A DNA stretch of 45,982 nucleotides from Comamonas halotolerans (GCF_030162935.1 NZ_JASAUZ010000013.1:1-45982); one strand, 5' to 3'. Shown: positions 17,501 to 27,750, counted from the first letter of the stretch. Numbers and translations: made by a program. The notes: generated by a model from the sequence alone, not told the origin.

Positions 17501-20374
17501 TTAGCTCAGGTAAGTCTCCATGGGAGGGCAGGTACAGACCAGGTTCCGGTCGCCATGCACATTATCAATGCGCGCAACTGGAGGCCAGTATTTAGAGGCC
17601 AATTGCTGTTGCGCTGCGGCTTGAGTACGGGTGTAAGCGTGGGGCCATGGTTCTTGTAACAACAGCTCGGCAGTATGTGGGGCATTTTTCAGCGGATTGT
17701 CATCGCGTGGCCATAGACCGACTTCAATGTTGCGGATTTCTTCTCGAATCGCGAGCATGGCGTCAATAAACCGGTTCAGCTCCTGCAGTGGTTCGCTTTC
17801 CGTGGGTTCAACCATCAATGTACCGGGGACGGGGAACGACAGTGTGGGGGCATGGAAACCGTAATCAATCAGTCGCTTGGCCACGTCTTCCGCTGTGACA
17901 CCGCTGCTTTCCTTGAGAGCACGCAAGTCCAGAATGCACTCGTGTGCCACAAAGCCGCTGGGTCCGGCATACAGTGTCGGATAGGCATCCTTGAGTTGTG
18001 CGCTGATGTAGTTGGCGTTCAATATGGCAGTTTCAGTCGCATGGCGCAGACCATTGGCACCCATCATGCGGATGTACATCCAACTGATGGGCAGCACGGA
18101 TGCGTTGCCATAAGGCGCCGCTGAGACTGCACCCACGGGGCTGGGCTGGCCGCTTGTGGCATGACCGGGCAAAAACGGAACCAGGTCCTCTGCAACACAG
18201 ACAGGGCCAACACCAGGTCCACCACCGCCGTGGGGAATACAGAAGGTTTTGTGCAGGTTCAGGTGGCTGACATCGCCGCCAAAAGCCCCGGGTGCAACCA
18301 GCCCTACCAGCGCATTCATGTTTGCTCCATCGACATACACACGTCCGCCGTGCTGGTGCACAAGTTCACACAGGGGCCGCACGGAGTCTTCGAAAACGCC
18401 GTGGGTGCTCGGGTAGGTGATCATGATGCAGGCCAGCTTCTCGCTGTGCGCTTCACACTTGGCCTGAAGATCGTTCATGTCGATATTGCCTTGCACATCA
18501 CAGGCCACGACCACTACCTGCATGCCGCACATCTGCGCGCTGGCGGGGTTGGTGCCGTGGGCACTGGACGGGATCAGGCAGACAGTGCGTTGAGCCTGCC
18601 CGCGTGAAGCATGCCAGGCGCGAATGGCGAGCAAACCGGCATATTCACCTTGGGAGCCTGCGTTGGGTTGCAAGCTCACGCCTGCGTAGCCGGTGATGGC
18701 ACACAGCCAGCTGCGCAGCTGCTGATCCAGCTGGGCGTAACCTTGCTGCTGGTCGGCGGGGGCAAAGGGGTGAATCTGCGCAAATTCAGGCCAAGTGATG
18801 GGCAGCATCTCGCTGGTGGCGTTGAGCTTCATGGTGCATGAGCCCAAGGGAATCATGCAGCGATCCAGAGCCAGGTCTTTGTCCGACAGGCTGCGGATAT
18901 AGCGCAGCATGGCTGTTTCGCTTCGGTGGCTATGGAAAACGGGGTGCGTCAGGTATGCGCTGCTGCGTTGCAAGCGAGCGGGAATGCGGGGGGCGGCATG
19001 GGGGTCAATGGTCAGGTTGTGCGCAGCTCCAAACAGACGCAACAGCAGGGCGACATCGGCAGCAGTGCTGGTTTCATCCAGCGCGATGCCTAGCGCAGTG
19101 TCTGACACTTTGCGCAGGTTGACGCCTGCCAGCAACGCCCGGGTAGCGATGTTCAAGGCATTGTCTGGAAGATGTACGGTCACCGTGTCGAAAGCGGTGT
19201 TGTGCGCGAGGCTAAAACCAAGCGCTTCCAGGCCCTGGGCCAGGGAGGCTGTCAGGCTTGCCGTGCGTTGCGCGATGGCACGTAAGCCATCGGGGCCATG
19301 GTAGACCGCGAACATGCTTGCCATCACAGCTGGCAATACCTGGGCGGTACAGATATTGGAGGTGGCCTTTTCGCGGCGAATATGTTGTTCGCGTGTTTGA
19401 AGAGCAAGGCGTAAAGCCGGTGCGCCTTGTGCATCCACGCTGACACCGACCAGACGTCCAGGTAAAGAGCGCTTATGCATATCCAGGCAGGCCATAAAGG
19501 CTGCATGAGGACCACCTGCGCCCATGGGCATTCCCAGGCGCTGGCTACTGCCGATCACGATGTCTGCTCCCCATTCACCGGGAGGGGTCAGCAAAGTCAG
19601 GGCCAGTAAGTCGGTGGCAGCAATCAGCAGAGCTTTTTGGGCATGACAGCGCTCGGCGGATTCATGCCAGTCATGAATGCCACCGGTGCTGCTGGGGTAT
19701 TGCACGAGTGCTCCGAAGTGTGGACTTTGCAGCGCCAGCAGAAAAGCTGCGTGGTCGCCGGGGATGTTCACTGTCCAGCCCATGGGCTCGGCCCGGGTGC
19801 GTAACACCTCCAGTGTCTGAGGGTGCACGTCAGGGTGGGCAAGGAAAACAGCAGAGCTGTTGCCGGAGCAGCGACGTGCCAATGCCATGGCTTCTGCAGC
19901 CGACGTAGCTTCATCGAGCATGGAGGCGTTGGCGACAGGCATGGCCGTGAGATCGCAGACCAGTGTCTGGAAATTCAGCAAAGCTTCCAGGCGGCCCTGG
20001 GAAATCTCGGCTTGGTACGGCGTATAGGCGGTGTACCAAGCTGGGTTTTCCAAAATGTTGCGCTGTATGACGCCAGGTGTGTGGGTGCCGTAATAACCTT
20101 GGCCAATGAAACTTTTGAGAATACGGTTACGGCTGGCGATAGTTTTGAGCTCTTGCAACGCTTCCTGCTCACTCAAAGGAGCAGGTAAATCCATGGGTGT
20201 CTGGCGCAGGATGTTGCCCGGGACGATGGCATTCATGAGGGCTTGCACAGATGGCTGTCCGATGGATGCAAGCATGTGCGCTTCATCCACAGCGCTAGGC
20301 CCGATGTGGCGGCGCGCAAAGTTTTCGCTGTCTTGCAGCTCATTCAGGGGTGCTTGCAGTCGCTGATTCATCAT
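17501..20374 (-). CDS. gcvP: Glycine dehydrogenase (aminomethyl-transferring), P protein
   Basis: A 957-residue single-chain P protein of the glycine cleavage system. It decarboxylates glycine with PLP and passes the aminomethyl group to the lipoyl arm of GcvH. Seen: N-terminal RRHIGP, the [23 protein letters not shown] region shortened to its core, SCTMKLNA, and the PLP lysine in [16 protein letters not shown] (Lys709). Start chosen at ATG 20374, preceded by GAGGGAG with about five-base spacing; a further upstream in-frame ATG would add 24 unlikely residues. A terminator separates it from gcvTH. The hybrid kinase follows closely. Confidence 0.97.
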   Translation of the reverse strand: MMNQRLQAPLNELQDSENFARRHIGPSAVDEAHMLASIGQPSVQALMNAIVPGNILRQTPMDLPAPLSEQEALQELKTIASRNRILKSFIGQGYYGTHTPGVIQRNILENPAWYTAYTPYQAEISQGRLEALLNFQTLVCDLTAMPVANASMLDEATSAAEAMALARRCSGNSSAVFLAHPDVHPQTLEVLRTRAEPMGWTVNIPGDHAAFLLALQSPHFGALVQYPSSTGGIHDWHESAERCHAQKALLIAATDLLALTLLTPPGEWGADIVIGSSQRLGMPMGAGGPHAAFMACLDMHKRSLPGRLVGVSVDAQGAPALRLALQTREQHIRREKATSNICTAQVLPAVMASMFAVYHGPDGLRAIAQRTASLTASLAQGLEALGFSLAHNTAFDTVTVHLPDNALNIATRALLAGVNLRKVSDTALGIALDETSTAADVALLLRLFGAAHNLTIDPHAAPRIPARLQRSSAYLTHPVFHSHRSETAMLRYIRSLSDKDLALDRCMIPLGSCTMKLNATSEMLPITWPEFAQIHPFAPADQQQGYAQLDQQLRSWLCAITGYAGVSLQPNAGSQGEYAGLLAIRAWHASRGQAQRTVCLIPSSAHGTNPASAQMCGMQVVVVACDVQGNIDMNDLQAKCEAHSEKLACIMITYPSTHGVFEDSVRPLCELVHQHGGRVYVDGANMNALVGLVAPGAFGGDVSHLNLHKTFCIPHGGGGPGVGPVCVAEDLVPFLPGHATSGQPSPVGAVSAAPYGNASVLPISWMYIRMMGANGLRHATETAILNANYISAQLKDAYPTLYAGPSGFVAHECILDLRALKESSGVTAEDVAKRLIDYGFHAPTLSFPVPGTLMVEPTESEPLQELNRFIDAMLAIREEIRNIEVGLWPRDDNPLKNAPHTAELLLQEPWPHAYTRTQAAAQQQLASKYWPPVARIDNVHGDRNLVCTCPPMETYLS

Positions 20375-20457
20375 CCAAACTCCCTCATATCCATTGCTGA
20401 TCGCAGAAGCTCTCCAATGCAGGGCTGTCACGCATGCCCAGCACATGGTGAATACAG

Positions 20458-20494
20458 ATAAAAAAACCGCAACAGCCAGTGGCGTGTTGCGGTT
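20458..20494 (-). terminator. Rho-independent terminator after gcvH
   Basis: AACCGCAACA (20465-20474) pairs with TGTTGCGGTT (20485-20494) in a perfect 10-bp stem. On the minus strand a seven-base T run follows. It lies just after the gcvH stop and before gcvP. Confidence 0.85.
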
Positions 20495-20502
20495 CAGGTG
20501 AT

Positions 20503-20877
20503 TTAGTTGCTGGAAGCGAAATCGCCGTAGGCAGTTTCGTCCATCAGGCCATCCAGCTGCCCGGGGTCACTGAGCTTGACCTTGAAGAACCAGCCACTGT
20601 TGAGTGGGTCGGTATTGGCTAGCGAAGGGTCTGCGCGCAAGGCTTCGTTCACCTCAATGATTTCTCCGGTCACAGGCATGTACACGTCGGCAGCAGCTTT
20701 AACGGACTCGACCACTCCGGTGACATCACCTTGGTTGAAAGTGGTGCCCACTGCAGGCAGGTCCACGAATACGACGTCGCCGAGGGCATCTTGGGCGTGC
20801 ACGGTAATTCCGACAACAGCAGCCTCAGGGTTGGCTGCGTTGATCCATTCGTGTTCTTTGGAAAACTTGATGCTCAT
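20503..20877 (-). CDS. gcvH: Glycine cleavage system H protein
   Basis: A 124-residue lipoyl carrier of the glycine cleavage system, of normal length. Seen: KEHEWI near the N-terminus, [14 protein letters not shown], and the lipoylation site [11 protein letters not shown] with Lys60. The lipoyl arm shuttles the aminomethyl group among P, T and L proteins. The L-protein role needs a dihydrolipoamide dehydrogenase; the one at 34047-35447 is in a different operon. Start at ATG 20877 with GGAG about nine bases upstream. It lies about 115 bases after gcvT and is followed by a strong terminator. Confidence 0.97.
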   Translation of the reverse strand: MSIKFSKEHEWINAANPEAAVVGITVHAQDALGDVVFVDLPAVGTTFNQGDVTGVVESVKAAADVYMPVTGEIIEVNEALRADPSLANTDPLNSGWFFKVKLSDPGQLDGLMDETAYGDFASSN

Positions 20878-20993
20878 AGGGGCAAACTCCGGTATTCAAA
20901 TGACTAACAGGCAGGACATGCGGTTGCATGTTTGCAGTGGATGACACTGTAGCGGTTTGGCGTGACTGTGGCGCATAAGCATGTGTGTCGGGC

Positions 20994-22133
20994 CTAACTT
21001 TTGCGGTAGCGGGTACCTACGAAAGGCAGAGGGACAACTTCCATCGCCACCGGCTTGCCTCGCACCATGGCATTCAGGCGTGTGCAAAGAGTGGCATATG
21101 CAGGTGGAACGTATCCCATGGCAATTGGGCGATCCAGGCTGGGTGCGAATGATCCGCTGGTCACCATGCCAATGGCATCGCCATCCAGCGCATGAAGCAC
21201 GGAGCCATCGCGCACAGGTATGCGCTCAAGGGCTTGCAGGCCAACTCGCATACTGCTTACAGGCACACGTCCTTCTATCTGAGCCAGTACCGTATCTGCG
21301 CCCACAAAGCCTCCGGCCCGCTGGCCACCTGTGCGGCGTACCTTGGGAATGCTCCAGTTCAAGCCTGCTTGCGTGGGCGTGGTTGTACTGTCCATGTCGG
21401 TGCCGAATAGACACAAGCCAGCTTCCAGGCGCAAGGTATTGCGGGCCCCCAGGCCTGCGGGCATGACGTCTGTTTGCTTGAGTACCCAGCGTGCAAAAGC
21501 CTCGATGTGCGTGGCGGGCAAGGAGATTTCGAATCCGTCTTCACCTGTATAGCCACTGCGCGTGATGTAGCCACGCGCATCCTTGAAGTCAAATGGCGTG
21601 CCCTGCATGAAGTTCAGCAGACTGGTTGCAGGTACAGGGCGTTGCAAGACCGTGCCTGCCATTGGGCCCTGAAGAGCAACCAGTGCCATGTCAGGTAATG
21701 CTTGCACGCGACATTCATGACCAATTCGCTGTTGTATCCATGCAAGGTCTTCATGTTTGCGGCTGGCGTTGACAATGAGCAGATAGTCATCGCCGCGGTT
21801 GACCACCATAAGGTCGTCCAGAATGCCACCGTCTTCTGCCAGCAGCAAGGCATATCGCTGGCGATGCAGGCCAAGGTCAATCACATCAATGGGCAGAACC
21901 TGCTCCAGCGCCACGGCAGCAGAAGGGCCACTGACACTGATTTGCCCCATGTGCGAGACGTCGAACAGACTGACCTTTTCACGGGTGTGCTGGTGCTCTG
22001 CAACCAGCCCCGACGGGTATTGCACTGGCATGAGATAGCCTGCGAAACGAACCATGCGGGCACCCAACTCCAGGTGCAGAGCGTGCAGGGGCGTTTGCAG
22101 TGCTGGCGCGTCAGAGGGGGCGGTGCTTGACAT
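20994..22133 (-). CDS. gcvT: Aminomethyltransferase, glycine cleavage T protein
   Basis: A 379-residue T protein that transfers the methylene unit from aminomethyl-lipoyl-GcvH to tetrahydrofolate and releases ammonia. Seen: LGARMVRFAGYLMPVQYPSG, SLFDVSHMGQ, YTGEDGFEIS and the C-terminal GMVTSGSFAPSLDRPIAMGYV block. Start at ATG 22133 with AGGAAA upstream. The IclR gene ends 130 bases upstream on the same strand. I looked for a glycine riboswitch in that gap and found none. First gene of the gcvTH unit. Confidence 0.97.
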   Translation of the reverse strand: MSSTAPSDAPALQTPLHALHLELGARMVRFAGYLMPVQYPSGLVAEHQHTREKVSLFDVSHMGQISVSGPSAAVALEQVLPIDVIDLGLHRQRYALLLAEDGGILDDLMVVNRGDDYLLIVNASRKHEDLAWIQQRIGHECRVQALPDMALVALQGPMAGTVLQRPVPATSLLNFMQGTPFDFKDARGYITRSGYTGEDGFEISLPATHIEAFARWVLKQTDVMPAGLGARNTLRLEAGLCLFGTDMDSTTTPTQAGLNWSIPKVRRTGGQRAGGFVGADTVLAQIEGRVPVSSMRVGLQALERIPVRDGSVLHALDGDAIGMVTSGSFAPSLDRPIAMGYVPPAYATLCTRLNAMVRGKPVAMEVVPLPFVGTRYRKS

Positions 22134-22263
22134 GGGCGATTTCCTGCTTTGAGCGAATACGCCATATTCTAGGTGGAGCTTTTTGCGCTATCGCACATGT
22201 GTTGCGCCGCCGAATCATGGTTTTCCGGGAGGCTTGGGAACCTCCAGGTTTGTGCAACAAGTG

Positions 22264-23052
22264 CTAATTGTGCTGTCTGGAAGCTCCGCCAGAGATGGCC
22301 AGCGATGCTTCTTCGCAGCGTTGGCGCAAATCCTCTCCGAGGGCTTTAAGGCCTGTGTCAGAAAACTGGGTGGTAAATCCGACAGCACTCACTGCCATGA
22401 CTGGCTGCAGGTGGTTGTCCAGAATGGGGGCAGAAACGGTGACGACGCCTTTGACATAGTTGCCAAAATCTACAGCATAACCATTGTTGCGCGCTTGCTC
22501 TACTTCTTGCATATAGGCGTCGAAGCTGGGGCCGTCTTCCCAGCGTAGCTCGCTGAGTTTGCGGCGCAACTCAGCCGCAGGAAGGTCTGTATGGGCCGCC
22601 ATGCAACGTCCAAGTGCAGCAATATACATGGGCAGGCGCTGACCAATACTCATGTGAATGCGCATGGGGGAATCGCTTTCGGCCAGATCTACAAGGACCA
22701 CCCTATCTCCCGTGGTGCGCTGCCATAGCGTGGTCGTGATGTTGTGCCTGTCTGCCAGCTCCAGCAAATGCGGACGCATTTGCCGGACATAAGATGCTTT
22801 GCCCAAAGAGCCTTTGGCAAGCTCTACCAAACCTAAACCGATGCTGTATGTTTTGGTGGATTCGTCAAATGTGACGAGGCGTTCATGTACCAGGGTTTTG
22901 AGCAAGTTGAAGCAAGTACTTGCGTTGAGATTGAGCTCCTTGGCAATGCGTGTAACGCCCAGTGGGCTGGAGGCGCTGGACAGATAGCGCAGGACTTTGA
23001 GCCCGGAACTCAGGGCTCCCACCAGCTTCTCTGGTGGTTGAGAGTCAGTCAT
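22264..23052 (-). CDS. IclR-family transcriptional regulator
   Basis: A 262-residue IclR-type regulator. The N-terminal winged helix-turn-helix spans about residues 12-75 (GLKVLRYLSSASSPLGVTRIAKELNLNAS, then FNLLKTLVHERLVT). The effector-binding domain follows, with RMHMSIGQRLPMYIAALGR-type sequence (here PMRIHMSIGQRLPMY) and the terminal GFTTQFSDTG. IclR proteins usually control nearby catabolic genes and bind organic-acid or aromatic ligands. It lies 130 bases after the acyl-CoA synthetase gene on the same strand, directly beside the large divergent catabolic operon, which is the probable target. Confidence 0.92.
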   Translation of the reverse strand: MTDSQPPEKLVGALSSGLKVLRYLSSASSPLGVTRIAKELNLNASTCFNLLKTLVHERLVTFDESTKTYSIGLGLVELAKGSLGKASYVRQMRPHLLELADRHNITTTLWQRTTGDRVVLVDLAESDSPMRIHMSIGQRLPMYIAALGRCMAAHTDLPAAELRRKLSELRWEDGPSFDAYMQEVEQARNNGYAVDFGNYVKGVVTVSAPILDNHLQPVMAVSAVGFTTQFSDTGLKALGEDLRQRCEEASLAISGGASRQHN

Positions 23053-23184
23053 TGAACAAACCTAACGGAACAGAGAGACCACGGCAGGGTCAAGTCCATG
23101 CCGTGTGATTAAGGGTTGAGCAAATTCTAGCAATCGCCTTCCTGTGGTGCCAACACGTGGTGTCGCTTTGGCACCCACAGGGCT

Positions 23185-25290
23185 TCAGGCGCTGCGCATG
23201 GGGGTGATCAAGGCATCGAGTGCCCATACCTGATCACCCCGGATAACCAGCGGGTTGACTTCCAGCTCAAGCAGCGGCTGCTGAGCAAACCATTCGCACA
23301 AATCCGCAATGCGCTGGCTCACGGCTGTCATGTCGATGCCAGCTTTGCCGCGATAGCCGGCGAGCAATTTGGCGCACCGCAGACGCTGCAGTGCCTGGCG
23401 GATATCTGCAGCAGTGGCTGGAAGCAAAAGATTGACCACATCGGGATCCAGCTCGGTCTCCACGCCACCGCGCGCCAGTGTCAGCACCGGGCCGAAGCGG
23501 GCATCACGACGCAAACCCAGCAGGAGTTCGTGGTCAAACGCAAGCATGGGCTCTGCCAGCACACCCTCTACCGGCAGCCCCAGCTTTTGCCCCAGTGCAT
23601 GCAGTTGCTTGTTGGCTTCTTGCAAGCTGTCCGCATCGGGGATGCGCAGTATGACGCCGCCTGCATCGCTCTTGTGCAGCAATTGCGCAGACTGGAGTTT
23701 GGCCACCATGGGGAAGGGCAAGTCATCGGGCACTTTGCTGTCCGCTTGCAGCAGCCAGCCACGGGGTACAGGCAGCGCCCGGTGTTGTTGCAGCAACTGC
23801 TTGCCTTGCCATTCGGACATAGTCGGCAGTGCTTCAGCCTGAAGCTCCTTGGACGGTGGGGTGGGCGCTTGCGCAAGCAAAGCGGTGCGGGCGCGTGTCA
23901 TGCCGAGGCAGCGAGACATGGCTTGTGTGGCTTGCGGAATGTCCAGAAACACCGGAATGCCTGCTGCTTCCAGGGCTTGCACGCTGCTGTCGAGCGCCCC
24001 CACCCAGATCACGATGATGGGGCAGTGCGCCTGCTGGCGTGCTTGCGAGAGTGCCTGCACAAAAGCATCAGCGATGCTGTGCATCATGCCAATGAACAGC
24101 ACGATGCCATGAACGTCCTGATCACTGCTCAGCGCCTGCATGGCTCGTGCAATCATGGGGGTGTCTTGCAGGACATTGCCGGTGATATCCAGGGGATTGC
24201 TGGGGTGTACAAAGCTTGGGAGGATTTGCTTGAGAGCCTCCTTGATGGATGTTTTCAGTGGTGGCAGTTGCAGTCCATAAGGCTCGCTGGCATCTGCAAT
24301 CAGCACTCCCGCGCCGCCAGACACACTCATGACTGCCAATTGCGGCCCTAGCGGCGTTGCCTTGTGCAGCAGCAAGCGTGCTGTGTCCATCATCTCGGTC
24401 AGACTGCTGACACGGATGGCGCCGTACTGCTGCAAGCATGCTTCGTACAGGGCGTCGTCGCCGGCTAGGGCACCGGTATGGGAGGCTGCGGCCGCAGCTC
24501 CGGCATTGGAGCTGCCTGACTTGATCACGATGACCGGCTTGTTGGCCTGTGCAGCGCGCAGCAGAGCGGCGCGGAATGCCTGGGTGCGGCGGATATCTTC
24601 GAGATAGACCCCGATGACATGGGTATGCGGATCATCCACCAGGTAGTCAATAGCTTCGGCAGCATCCACATCACACTCGTTACCGGTAGTGATCCACTGG
24701 CTGAAGCCCAGCCCGCTGCGCAGCACGATATCCATCCAGTAAGCGCCCAAGGCGCCACTTTGGCTGACGAAAGAAAAGTGTCCCTGGTGCAGTTGGTGGC
24801 TCTCCAGCGCGGTGGTGAAAGAGGCGATCAGCCCCGTGCGACTGTTGGCCACACCCAGGCAGTTGGGTCCGATGATGGCCACGCTGTATGTCTCGGCCAG
24901 CTCTGTCAGTCTCTGTTGCAGGGCCCGCCCAGCGTCGTCCAGCTCGGCAAACCCTGAAGAGAACACCACAAAAGCTTTGACGCCCGCAGCAATGCCCTCG
25001 CGAATGGCTGCTTCCACATGAGCGGCAGCTGTTCCCACGATCACCAGATCAATGTGCTCCTGAATGTCGGCAATGCTGGGGTAGCAGCGCAGCCCCTGGA
25101 TTTCGGTGCGGCCAGGGTTGACGGGGTAAAGACGACCTTGATAACCGCGCGCAAGCATGTACGCGATAGGGCGGCCAGAGATTTTTCCGGGATCCGCGCT
25201 TGCGCCAACCACCGCCACGCTTTGCGCATTAAGCAGCGCTTCAAGGCGATGGATAGGTGTCTCTTTTTTCAAATCCGAAGCTGACTGCAT
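23185..25290 (-). CDS. ADP-forming acyl-CoA synthetase (single-chain)
   Basis: A 701-residue NDP-forming acyl-CoA synthetase with fused alpha and beta parts. It makes an acyl-CoA from a carboxylate, CoA and ATP, giving ADP and phosphate. Seen: N-terminal CoA-binding Rossmann domain (SVAVVGASADPGKISGRP), IGPNCLGV, a succinyl-CoA-synthetase-like domain with the phospho-acceptor His271 in SHTGALAGDD, and a C-terminal ATP-grasp domain (about residue 490 on, MVAKLQSAQLLHKSDAGGV, ending LELEVNPLVI). It is divergent from the catabolic operon across a 147-base AT-rich gap, so it probably activates the same substrate or an intermediate. The start site has a weak AGG. Confidence 0.9.
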   Translation of the reverse strand: MQSASDLKKETPIHRLEALLNAQSVAVVGASADPGKISGRPIAYMLARGYQGRLYPVNPGRTEIQGLRCYPSIADIQEHIDLVIVGTAAAHVEAAIREGIAAGVKAFVVFSSGFAELDDAGRALQQRLTELAETYSVAIIGPNCLGVANSRTGLIASFTTALESHQLHQGHFSFVSQSGALGAYWMDIVLRSGLGFSQWITTGNECDVDAAEAIDYLVDDPHTHVIGVYLEDIRRTQAFRAALLRAAQANKPVIVIKSGSSNAGAAAAASHTGALAGDDALYEACLQQYGAIRVSSLTEMMDTARLLLHKATPLGPQLAVMSVSGGAGVLIADASEPYGLQLPPLKTSIKEALKQILPSFVHPSNPLDITGNVLQDTPMIARAMQALSSDQDVHGIVLFIGMMHSIADAFVQALSQARQQAHCPIIVIWVGALDSSVQALEAAGIPVFLDIPQATQAMSRCLGMTRARTALLAQAPTPPSKELQAEALPTMSEWQGKQLLQQHRALPVPRGWLLQADSKVPDDLPFPMVAKLQSAQLLHKSDAGGVILRIPDADSLQEANKQLHALGQKLGLPVEGVLAEPMLAFDHELLLGLRRDARFGPVLTLARGGVETELDPDVVNLLLPATAADIRQALQRLRCAKLLAGYRGKAGIDMTAVSQRIADLCEWFAQQPLLELEVNPLVIRGDQVWALDALITPMRSA

Positions 25291-25437
25291 GTGGGTACCT
25301 ATTCTTCATAAAGAAAAAAATATGCTTTTTACATTAAAAAATCTTTTGCATGGAGAATTTATAGGTGTTTTACCCTAAGGAAATTTCGAATCTGATGCAT
25401 TAAATTCTCAATCAAGAAAACTATTTCTGGATTTGAA
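25291..25437. promoter_or_regulatory. Divergent AT-rich control region
   Basis: This gap between the ADP-forming synthetase and the first acyl-CoA dehydrogenase is strikingly AT-rich against GC-rich flanks. It must carry promoters for both directions. It contains GAAATTTC (25380-25387), the 8-base core of a palindrome, and the 18-base element shared with unit 2. Exact -35/-10 boxes could not be assigned. Confidence 0.6.
25401..25418 (+). promoter_or_regulatory. Shared operon element, copy 1
   Basis: TAAATTCTCAATCAAGAA lies 19 bases before the first ATG of unit 1. It matches 16 of 18 bases with a sequence before unit 2 (40553-40570). It is a candidate regulator-binding site or promoter element; the binding protein is unknown. 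Confidence 0.5.
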
Positions 25438-26586
25438 ATGAGCTTGAACTTTTCATTCTCACCCGAACACGAAGCTGTCCGTGACACAGTGCAGCGCCTT
25501 TGTCGTGAAGAATTGGCTCCTCTGGTGGAAGAAGCGGAAGAGAACGAGCACTTTCCCAAACACGTCTTCAAGCGCTGGGGCGAACTGGGTTTGCTGGGAG
25601 TGCGCTACCCCGCAGCCGATGGTGGTAGCGATATGGACAAGGTCAGCGATTGCATCGTGCGCGAAGAGCTGAGCTATATGAGCCAGGCGTTCGCTACCAG
25701 CTGGTCGGCGCAGACTCATTTGTCGATCTGGCCTATCTGGAAGATTGGTACACCCAGCCAGAAAGAGCGCTTCTTCAAGCCCGCGCTGTCGGGTGACAAG
25801 GTTGCCGGCTTTGCGTTGTCGGAGCCTGATGGTGGCTCCAATATCCGCGCCATGAAGACCAAGGCTGAAAAGGTCGAAGGTGGCTGGAAGCTCAGCGGCA
25901 GCAAGCTCTATATCACCAATGCTCCCATTGCTGACTTTCTGATGGTGGCAGCACGTACATCACCAGAGCTCAAGCCCGATGCCATCAGCCTGTTCATCGT
26001 GGAGCTGCCGCACAGGGGCTTTGATATCCACAAGCTCAGGAAAGAGGGCATCCGTGGTTCGGAGACAGCGCTAATCCACATTGAAGATGCTTTTGTGCCC
26101 GATGACTGCTTGCTGGGTGAGCAGACCGGCACTTATCCGCTGCTGCTGGAATGCCTGAGCGAAAACCGTGTCGGGGTGGCTGCGAATGCGCTGGGCATGG
26201 CTCGTGCGGCTTTTGATGCGGCCAAGGCTTTTGCTGATGACCGCATTGTGGCTGGAAGGCGCATTGGCGACTACCAGGCCGTGGCGCACAAGCTGGCCGA
26301 TATGGCCGCTGACATTGAAGCGGCCAAGTGGATGGTCTACCACGGCGCATGGCTGGTGGATCAGGATCGCCTGACAGCTGCCGCAGCGGCCAAGATCAAG
26401 CTGATTGCTACGGAGACGGCACTCAAGGTCAGTGAACAGGCCATCCGCATCCATGGTGGTGCAGGGATCATGCGTGAGTACCCAGTGGGGCGCATTCACC
26501 GCGATGCATTTGTATATGTGATTGGTGAAGGCACCAGTGACATCCAGCGCAACATCATCGCCCGCGATCTGGGCTTCAAGCCCTAA
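25438..26586 (+). CDS. Acyl-CoA dehydrogenase
   Basis: A 382-residue FAD-dependent acyl-CoA dehydrogenase, full length. It introduces a double bond alpha-beta to the thioester and passes electrons to ETF. Seen: [21 protein letters not shown] (FAD/substrate loop), [12 protein letters not shown], the [15 protein letters not shown] strand, a helix with [13 protein letters not shown] where the acidic residue sits at the base position used by isovaleryl/long-chain types, and the C-terminal [14 protein letters not shown]...[11 protein letters not shown]. First gene of the large operon, read from the divergent region. The Shine-Dalgarno is weak (TGGA). Confidence 0.93.
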   Translation: MSLNFSFSPEHEAVRDTVQRLCREELAPLVEEAEENEHFPKHVFKRWGELGLLGVRYPAADGGSDMDKVSDCIVREELSYMSQAFATSWSAQTHLSIWPIWKIGTPSQKERFFKPALSGDKVAGFALSEPDGGSNIRAMKTKAEKVEGGWKLSGSKLYITNAPIADFLMVAARTSPELKPDAISLFIVELPHRGFDIHKLRKEGIRGSETALIHIEDAFVPDDCLLGEQTGTYPLLLECLSENRVGVAANALGMARAAFDAAKAFADDRIVAGRRIGDYQAVAHKLADMAADIEAAKWMVYHGAWLVDQDRLTAAAAAKIKLIATETALKVSEQAIRIHGGAGIMREYPVGRIHRDAFVYVIGEGTSDIQRNIIARDLGFKP

Positions 26587-26598
26587 GGAGTTGCGCTC

Positions 26599-27750
26599 AT
26601 GACCATGAACGCCTTTATCACGGGTGCCTACGACACGGCGGTGGGTGAGTTGCCGGGCAGCAGTTGCATGGGTTTGCATGCCGAAGCCGCCATGGGGGCT
26701 GTAGCCGATGCAGGCCTGAAGCTCTCGGACATCGATGGCGTCCTGTGCGCTTATTCCTTCAGCGAGCCGCATCTGATGCTGGCCTCGGTCTTCTGTGAAT
26801 ACCTGGGCATCCACCCAGGCACCTGTCTGGCCATTCAGGCAGGGGGGGCCAGCGCTTGCATCATGGTGATGCAGGCGGCGGCCCTGGTTGCCAGCGGTCA
26901 ATGCAAGCATGTGCTCGTGGTCACCGGAGACAACCGCCTGACCGGAATGTCACGTGATGGTGCTGTGGCCGCATTGTCTGAAGTGGGACACCCCCAGTTC
27001 GAGCGTCCCTTTGGCATCAGCGTGCCTGCGTCGTACGCCCTGGTGGCCAAGCACTATATGCACCAGTATGGCGTGAGTTCGGAGCAACTGGCTGCGATTG
27101 CGGTGGAACACCGACGCCATGCGGGCCGTCATCCAAAGGCGCACAAGCGTGATCCGATCACGGTGCAGGATGTGCTGGCTTCCAAGATGATTGCAGATCC
27201 CCTGCACATGCTCGATTGTTGCCTGATCTCCGATGGCGGCGCAGCGCTGGTGGTCAGCAGTCGAGATGCGGCACGCGACACCCGTGGCAAGGCCATTGAA
27301 ATTCTCGGTGCAGGCCAGGGCCATACGCACGAGCACATCGTGGCTGCGCCCAGTCTGGTGGATTTTGGCTGCAAGACTTCATCCACCACGGCGTTTGCAC
27401 GGGCAGGTGTCAAGGCCAGTGACATCGATGTGGCGCTGATCTATGACTCATTCACCATCACCTTGGCGGTGGAGCTGGAGTCCATTGGTTTCTTCGAACG
27501 AGGGCAGGCTGGTGTGGCTGCGGCTGCAGGCGAGCTGGGTCTGGGCGGCAAGCTGCCGTGCAACACGCACGGAGGCTTGATGTCATATGCGCACTCCGGC
27601 GCTGCAGGTGGCATGTTTCACGCCGTGGAGGCCGTACACCAGTTGCGGGGCACAGCCGATGCCCGCCAGGTCAAGGATGCCAAGCTGGCCTTTGTGCACG
27701 GCGACGGCGGTATTTTGTCTGCCCACTGTTCCTTGGTTCTGGGAGCCTGA
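26599..27750 (+). CDS. Thiolase-fold protein, Ltp2-like (probable retro-aldolase)
   Basis: A 383-residue protein of the SCP2/lipid-transfer thiolase group. The canonical nucleophile position reads AGGASAC, so Gly83 aligns with the thiolase Cys. The C-terminal second Cys position is His367 (VHGDGG). The HGG block is present (NTHGGLMSYAHSG, His332). Loss of both cysteines and the GGxxAC pattern match Ltp2-type steroid side-chain aldolases, which cleave beta-hydroxyacyl-CoA together with a DUF35 partner. A DUF35 gene follows one base later. A thioester-cleaving or aldolase role is inferred; the canonical thiolase is at 40596. AAGGAG precedes the ATG. Confidence 0.85.
   Translation: MTMNAFITGAYDTAVGELPGSSCMGLHAEAAMGAVADAGLKLSDIDGVLCAYSFSEPHLMLASVFCEYLGIHPGTCLAIQAGGASACIMVMQAAALVASGQCKHVLVVTGDNRLTGMSRDGAVAALSEVGHPQFERPFGISVPASYALVAKHYMHQYGVSSEQLAAIAVEHRRHAGRHPKAHKRDPITVQDVLASKMIADPLHMLDCCLISDGGAALVVSSRDAARDTRGKAIEILGAGQGHTHEHIVAAPSLVDFGCKTSSTTAFARAGVKASDIDVALIYDSFTITLAVELESIGFFERGQAGVAAAAGELGLGGKLPCNTHGGLMSYAHSGAAGGMFHAVEAVHQLRGTADARQVKDAKLAFVHGDGGILSAHCSLVLGA

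Noticed and set aside
22134..22263. Possible glycine riboswitch before gcvT
   Set aside because: Read on the minus strand, I could not find the conserved core of either aptamer, and the gap between the IclR stop and gcvT is too short for a tandem riboswitch. A GGAGG/CCTCC hairpin there has no T run.
26071..26910. 279-codon minus-strand frame across the acyl-CoA dehydrogenase/thiolase-fold junction
   Set aside because: Antisense to two genes with full motif sets; no support of its own.
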